This document shows, piece by piece, positions 60,203 to 64,000 of a stretch of DNA of 64,000 nucleotides. Every line of letters starts with the position of its first letter. Within the stretch, counting starts at the first letter, position 1. The notes under the pieces were generated by a model. The model was not told the DNA's origin, searched no databases, and worked only from the letters and a program-made list of their open reading frames with translations. The stretch is from Marinibacterium sp050389775 (GTDB lineage: Bacteria > Pseudomonadota > Alphaproteobacteria > Rhodobacterales > Rhodobacteraceae): contig NZ_CP177144.1 of assembly GCF_050389775.1 (NCBI RefSeq), positions 3,658,001 to 3,722,000 of the forward strand, in the 5' to 3' direction. Both the position numbers and the translations under genes were made by a program.

Positions 60203-60216
60203 GGTTTCATAAAACC
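60203..60216. promoter_or_regulatory. Candidate GntR/UTRA operator overlapping the ABC promoter
   Basis: GGTTTCATAAAACC: perfect 5-bp arms around CATA. It overlaps a possible -10 (CATAAA at 60208-60213) that lies 17 bp after a possible -35 (TTACCG at 60185-60190) for the plus-strand ABC operon. This is the natural place for a repressor site. Confidence 0.5.
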
Positions 60217-60343
60217 CGGCCCTTCCTCCGCGGCCCGTCACCGAAATGTCATGGCCCGGGGTGCTTGTCGGCGCCATGCCCGGGCCACCCGGCCACGCCC
60301 GCCGCCCATCCGGCCCGCCCCTGTTGCCACAACGGAGACCCCG

Positions 60344-61912
60344 ATGACCCGCCTTCTGCTTCCCAACCGCCGTGCCGTGCTGGCCGGCGGTGGCGCCCTT
60401 GCCGCCGGCGCCGCCCTTGGCCTGCCCGCCCTGGCCCAGTCCGACCGCCCCGACGTGACCATCGCCGTGCAGGCGCTGGTCGACAATTTCGAGCCGATCC
60501 AGGCGATTTCGAATGTCGGCATGCGCGTGGTCAACGCCATGTTCGACACGCTGTTCTACCGCGACTACCTCGGCAATCCCGAGGGCAGCGGCAACCGCAT
60601 CCAGCCGGCCATCGCCACCGGCATCGAACGGCTGGACCCGCAGCGTGTGCGCGTGACGATCCGCGACGACGTGCTGTTCCACAACGGCGAACGGGTCACC
60701 GCGCAGGACGTGGCGTTTTCCTTCGGCGAGGACCGCATGTTCGGGGCCGAGCCGATGACCCCGCGCGCTGCCTATTTCCGGCCCGACCTCGTCGAGGTCA
60801 CGGCGCTGGATGACCGGACCGTCGAATTTGTCACCGCCGGGCCCGATTACGCCATGGAAAAGCGGCTGGCATCCTGGATCGGCTGGGTCGTGCCCGAGGG
60901 GCCGTTCCGCGACATGGGGCTGGACGGGTTCGGCCAGGCGCCCATCGGCACCGGGCCCTACAAGATGCGCGAGTTCATCCGGGGCGACCGGATCGTGCTG
61001 GAAGCCAACGACGATTACTATCGCGGCCGCCCGACGGCGCGCACCATCACCTTTGTCGTCGTGCCCGAAACCGCCACCCGCGTGGCTGGCCTGATCTCGG
61101 GCGAATACGATTTCGCCTGTGCGCTGTCGCCGGACGACCTGGACCTGCTGGCCCGCTACGACGATGTCGATGCCCGGGGCGCGACGATCGAGAACACCCA
61201 CCTGATCGTGCACAACCAGGTCGACAACATCCTGTCGGACAAGCGCATCCGCAAGGCCATGTCGCTCTGCGTCGACCGCGACACGCTGAACACGGCGCTG
61301 TGGAAGGGCAAGGCCGGCGTGACCAACGGTTTCCAGATGCCCTCGCAGGGTGCGGCCTATGATGCCGCCCGCCCGGCCTATGCCCAGCAGATCGACACGG
61401 CGAAACAGCTGCTGTCCGAAGCGGGATACAGCGGCGAGACGATCACCTTCCGCACGCTCAACGACTATTACGTCAATTCGGTCGCCGCGGCCCAGGTCAT
61501 GCAGCAATGGTGGCAGGAGGCCGGGCTGAACGTCGAGCTGGTGATCATGGAGAACTGGGGCCAGGTTACCGGCGAAGGCCTGATGACGCGCAACTGGTCC
61601 AACGGATTTCCCCTGCCCGATCCGGTCGCACCGCTGACCACCGACTGGGGGCCGACCTCGAACGTGCAGGCCAATTACGGCTGGAAGGCGCCCGACGAGT
61701 TCAACAGCCTGCTGGACACGATCAAGACCTCGCCCGACAGCCCCGAGCGCACGGCGGCCTTCCAGCGCGCGCTGGACATCTTCGACGACGAGGCGCCGGG
61801 CTTTCCGCTCTACCGGCCCTACGAGCTGTACGGCGTGAGGGCGAACATCAACTGGCGCCCGGTGACGTTCGAATGGATGGAACTGCGGCCCAACAACCTG
61901 ACCTTCGGATGA
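60344..61912 (+). CDS. Peptide/opine-type ABC substrate-binding protein (DppA/OppA family)
   Basis: 522 residues from the ATG at 60344 with GGAG upstream. Tat-like signal LLLPNRRAVLAGGGALAAGAALG, cleavage near ALA-QS. A family 5 binding fold follows (PAIATGIERLDPQRVRVTIRDDVLFHNGERVTAQDVAFSFGEDRMFG, PIGTGPYKMREFIRGDRIVLEANDDYYRGRP). Size and motifs are those of DppA-type proteins, which bind di/oligopeptides, nickel, opines or glutathione. Ligand unresolved. Confidence 0.9.
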   Translation: MTRLLLPNRRAVLAGGGALAAGAALGLPALAQSDRPDVTIAVQALVDNFEPIQAISNVGMRVVNAMFDTLFYRDYLGNPEGSGNRIQPAIATGIERLDPQRVRVTIRDDVLFHNGERVTAQDVAFSFGEDRMFGAEPMTPRAAYFRPDLVEVTALDDRTVEFVTAGPDYAMEKRLASWIGWVVPEGPFRDMGLDGFGQAPIGTGPYKMREFIRGDRIVLEANDDYYRGRPTARTITFVVVPETATRVAGLISGEYDFACALSPDDLDLLARYDDVDARGATIENTHLIVHNQVDNILSDKRIRKAMSLCVDRDTLNTALWKGKAGVTNGFQMPSQGAAYDAARPAYAQQIDTAKQLLSEAGYSGETITFRTLNDYYVNSVAAAQVMQQWWQEAGLNVELVIMENWGQVTGEGLMTRNWSNGFPLPDPVAPLTTDWGPTSNVQANYGWKAPDEFNSLLDTIKTSPDSPERTAAFQRALDIFDDEAPGFPLYRPYELYGVRANINWRPVTFEWMELRPNNLTFG

Positions 61913-62931
61913 ATGTGGCGATGACACCGGAAGAGGCGGCCACCGCCTCTTCCCTGCTCGATGTCTCGGGTCTTTGCATCGCGCCGAAGGCCGGGCCGCA
62001 GGCGGGGTCACCGCTGGTGGCCGACGTGTCGCTGCGGCTGGACGCCGGCCAGACGCTGGGCATCGTCGGCGAAAGCGGATCGGGCAAGAGCCTGACCTGC
62101 CTGGCCATCCTCGACCTGCTGCCGCCGGGCCTGGCGCAGACCGCCGGCACGGTGCGGCTGGGCGGGCGCACCGGGACCATGGCCGGGGCGCGGGGGCGCC
62201 GGGTGGCCATGGTGTTCCAGGATCCCTTTGCCGCGCTCAACCCGATGCGCCGGATCGGGCGGTTCCTGACCGGGCTCTTGCGCCTGCACCGGGGCCTGAC
62301 CGGCACGACGGCCGAGACCGAGGCGATCCGCCTGCTGGACGCCGTGGGCATCCCCGGCGCGGCCCGGCGGATGCGCAGCTATCCCCACGAGCTGTCGGGT
62401 GGGCAGAACCAGCGCGTGCTGATCGCCGGCGCGCTGGCCGGACAGCCCGACCTGCTGATCGCCGACGAGCCGACCACGGCGCTGGACGTGACGACCCAGC
62501 TGGAAATCCTCGACCTGCTGCAGGATCTCTGCCGGGACCAGGGCATGGCCCTGCTGATCGTCAGCCATGATTTCGGGGTCATTGCCCGGATGGCCGAACA
62601 GGTTGCCGTGATGTACGCCGGGCAGATCGTCGAACGCGCGCCGGTGGGCCGGCTTTTTGCCGCCCCGGCCCATCCCTATACCCGCGCGCTGCTGGGCTCG
62701 ATCCCGCCCGAACACGGCCGCGCGCCGCTGACGCCGCTGCCCGGCCAGCCTCCGGCCGGCGGCGCCGGCGGGCAGACCGGCTGTGCCCTGGCCCCGCGCT
62801 GCGGGCTGGCGGCCCCGGCCTGTCGCACCACCCGGCCCTTCATGCATCAGCAGGGGCCGCACGAGACGCTGTGCCACCTGGGGTTCGGGGCGGGATCAAC
62901 GGCGGCCGGCACCCTGGCGGGCCCGGCATGA
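61909..62931 (+). CDS. Peptide-type ABC ATPase, DppD/OppD-like
   Basis: 340 residues; the ATG overlaps the binding-protein stop (ATGA). Walker A GESGSGKSLTC, Q-loop VAMVFQDPFAALNPM, signature LSGGQNQRVLIAGALAGQP, Walker B LLIADEPTTALD, H-loop VSHDFGVIARMAEQVAVMYAGQIVE. The C-terminal oligopeptide-transporter extension with Cys residues (CALAPRCGLAAPAC) can coordinate an Fe-S cluster, as in other DppD-type ATPases. Confidence 0.92.
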   Translation: MNVAMTPEEAATASSLLDVSGLCIAPKAGPQAGSPLVADVSLRLDAGQTLGIVGESGSGKSLTCLAILDLLPPGLAQTAGTVRLGGRTGTMAGARGRRVAMVFQDPFAALNPMRRIGRFLTGLLRLHRGLTGTTAETEAIRLLDAVGIPGAARRMRSYPHELSGGQNQRVLIAGALAGQPDLLIADEPTTALDVTTQLEILDLLQDLCRDQGMALLIVSHDFGVIARMAEQVAVMYAGQIVERAPVGRLFAAPAHPYTRALLGSIPPEHGRAPLTPLPGQPPAGGAGGQTGCALAPRCGLAAPACRTTRPFMHQQGPHETLCHLGFGAGSTAAGTLAGPA

Positions 62932-63956
62932 GCATCGCCCTGCCCCCGCCTCCGCCACTGGTCGATGTCACGGCGCTGCGCTTTGCCGCGCCGGGCACGG
63001 GGCGGCTGATCCGCCGGCCGGGGCCGCAGATCCTGAACGGCATGTCCTTCCGCGTGGCCCGGGGCGAAATGCTGGGCGTGGTCGGGGAATCGGGATGCGG
63101 CAAGTCCACCCTCGGCCGGTTGCTGGCCGGGCTCGACCGGCCCACGGCCGGGCATGTCACCGTGGGGGGCGACGATCCCGCGCCCCGGGGCCGCCGGGCC
63201 TATCGCCAGTCGCGGGCGCGGCTGCAATATGTCTTTCAGGACCCGATGTCGGCGCTGAACCCGCGGCTGACGATCGGCTACCAGATCGCCGAGGGCCTGC
63301 GCGCCCATGGCCTGGCCGCCGATCCCGGGCGCGCGGCGCTCCACTGGCTGGAACGGGTCGGCCTGTCAGCCGCCCATGCCGCGCGCTATCCCCACCAGCT
63401 GTCCGGCGGCCAGCGCCAGCGCGTTGTCATCGCCCGGGCGCTGTCGGTCGATCCGCTCTTCACCGTGTTCGACGAGCCGGTTTCGGCGCTGGATGTCTCG
63501 GTCCAGGCCCAGGTGCTGAACCTGCTGGCCGAGCTGCGCCGGGAGCTGGGGCTGACCGGGGTGTTCATCTCGCATGACCTGCGCGTGGTGCGGTATGTCA
63601 GTGATCGGATCGCGGTGATCTACCTGGGCGAGATCGTCGAGATCGGCCCGGCCGACGCGGTCTTTCACCACCCGCTGCATCCCTATTCCCGGGCCCTGAT
63701 CGGCGCGCTGTTGAGCCCGGCGCCGGGCACGGCCCGCCGCAGCCGGCTGACCGGCACTCCGCCCGACATCTCGGCCCCGCCGCCGGGCTGCCGGTTTCAT
63801 CCGCGCTGCCCGTGGGCCATGGACCGGTGCCGGGTTGAAGCGCCGGCACCGCGCCCGGCGGGAGACGGGCGGCAGGTGTCGTGCCACCTGGACCGGCCGC
63901 CGGCAACCGACGCGGCGCGCGATCGGGCGCCGCAGCACCGCGAGGTGACGGCCTGA
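62928..63956 (+). CDS. Peptide-type ABC ATPase, DppF/OppF-like
   Basis: 342 residues from the ATG at 62928 (ATGA overlap). Walker A GESGCGKSTLGR, Q-loop LQYVFQDPMSALNPR, signature LSGGQRQRVVIARALSVDP, Walker B FTVFDEPVSALD, H-loop ISHDLRVVRYVSDRIAVIYLG. C-terminal extension CRFHPRCPWAMDRCRVEAP as in OppF/DppF. The gene order binding protein-ATPase-ATPase-permease is less common than permeases first. Confidence 0.92.
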   Translation: MSIALPPPPPLVDVTALRFAAPGTGRLIRRPGPQILNGMSFRVARGEMLGVVGESGCGKSTLGRLLAGLDRPTAGHVTVGGDDPAPRGRRAYRQSRARLQYVFQDPMSALNPRLTIGYQIAEGLRAHGLAADPGRAALHWLERVGLSAAHAARYPHQLSGGQRQRVVIARALSVDPLFTVFDEPVSALDVSVQAQVLNLLAELRRELGLTGVFISHDLRVVRYVSDRIAVIYLGEIVEIGPADAVFHHPLHPYSRALIGALLSPAPGTARRSRLTGTPPDISAPPPGCRFHPRCPWAMDRCRVEAPAPRPAGDGRQVSCHLDRPPATDAARDRAPQHREVTA

Positions 63957-64000
63957 TGGGCGAGATCCTGATGACCCGCCTGCTGCGCACCGTGATCACG
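63956..64000 (+). CDS. ABC permease, probable DppB-like (partial, runs off right edge)
   Basis: Only the first 15 codons are inside the window. The ATG shares its A with the stop of the DppF-like gene (TGATG). The start MGEILMTRLLRTVIT matches the beginning of DppB/OppB-type permeases (short lead, then an RLL helix). Identified mainly by operon position after two peptide-type ATPases. Confidence 0.65.
   Translation, partial: MGEILMTRLLRTVIT

Overview
The window is very GC-rich, densely coded bacterial DNA with many GTGA/ATGA/TGATG stop-start overlaps, many solute-uptake ABC systems and no rRNA, tRNA, CRISPR array, transposase or integrase that I could recognise. Gene content (fused LivHM permease, PotABCD-like system, rutABCD, paired CMD-domain proteins, TonB/ExbB/two-ExbD siderophore locus) suggests an alphaproteobacterium, most likely of the Rhodobacterales; this is inferred from family content, not from a marker gene. 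It looks like ordinary chromosome or chromid rather than a mobile island.

Layout. 1-4.5 kb (minus): a dCache-type class III adenylate cyclase, a SAM methyltransferase and a substrate-binding-domain/permease fusion, all overlapping. 4.8-14.9 kb (minus): a nine-gene operon with a PotABCD-like ABC transporter, an MTA/SAH-type deaminase, an M20 peptidase, a nucleoside hydrolase, a phosphoribosyltransferase and an adenine deaminase; this reads as purine-nucleoside uptake and salvage. 15.1-18.7 kb: two carboxymuconolactone-decarboxylase-fold (CMD) proteins and a SufS-like class V aminotransferase, divergent from an Lrp/AsnC regulator. 19.2-27.6 kb (plus): a flavoprotein, an aldo/keto reductase, a complete Liv-type ABC transporter with fused permeases, and a D-threonine/3-hydroxyaspartate aldolase.

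28.2-36.8 kb: an orphan ECF sigma factor facing a minus-strand operon that joins surface-glycan genes (GT-B-like protein, beta-rich protein, repeat protein, GH99-like/RgpF protein) to an acyl-CoA-dehydrogenase, an amino-acid-type adenylating enzyme and a carrier protein. That trio is the signature of aminoacyl-carrier oxidation, as in pyrrole-2-carboxyl formation, and is the most novel-looking system here. 37.2-42.0 kb: a TetR regulator divergent from a NitT/TauT-type ABC transporter and an NtaA/SnaA-type flavin monooxygenase. 42.6-53.1 kb: exbB-exbD-exbD-tonB, an AraC regulator, a TonB-dependent siderophore receptor and a FecBCD-like ABC transporter.

53.6-56.6 kb: rutABCD (uracil ring cleavage) behind a near-perfect RutR operator. 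56.8-59.2 kb: two unrecognised proteins, a double GNAT acetyltransferase and a secreted VWA protein. 59.4-64 kb: a GntR/UTRA regulator divergent from a peptide/opine-type ABC transporter that runs off the right edge.

Two themes recur. Catabolism of nitrogenous small molecules (purines, pyrimidines, amino-acid-like compounds) is coupled to dedicated transporters with local regulators whose probable palindromic operators can be seen. In addition, at least three proteins carry Ala/Gly/Pro/Asp-rich disordered insertions, two of them built from clean short tandem DNA repeats.
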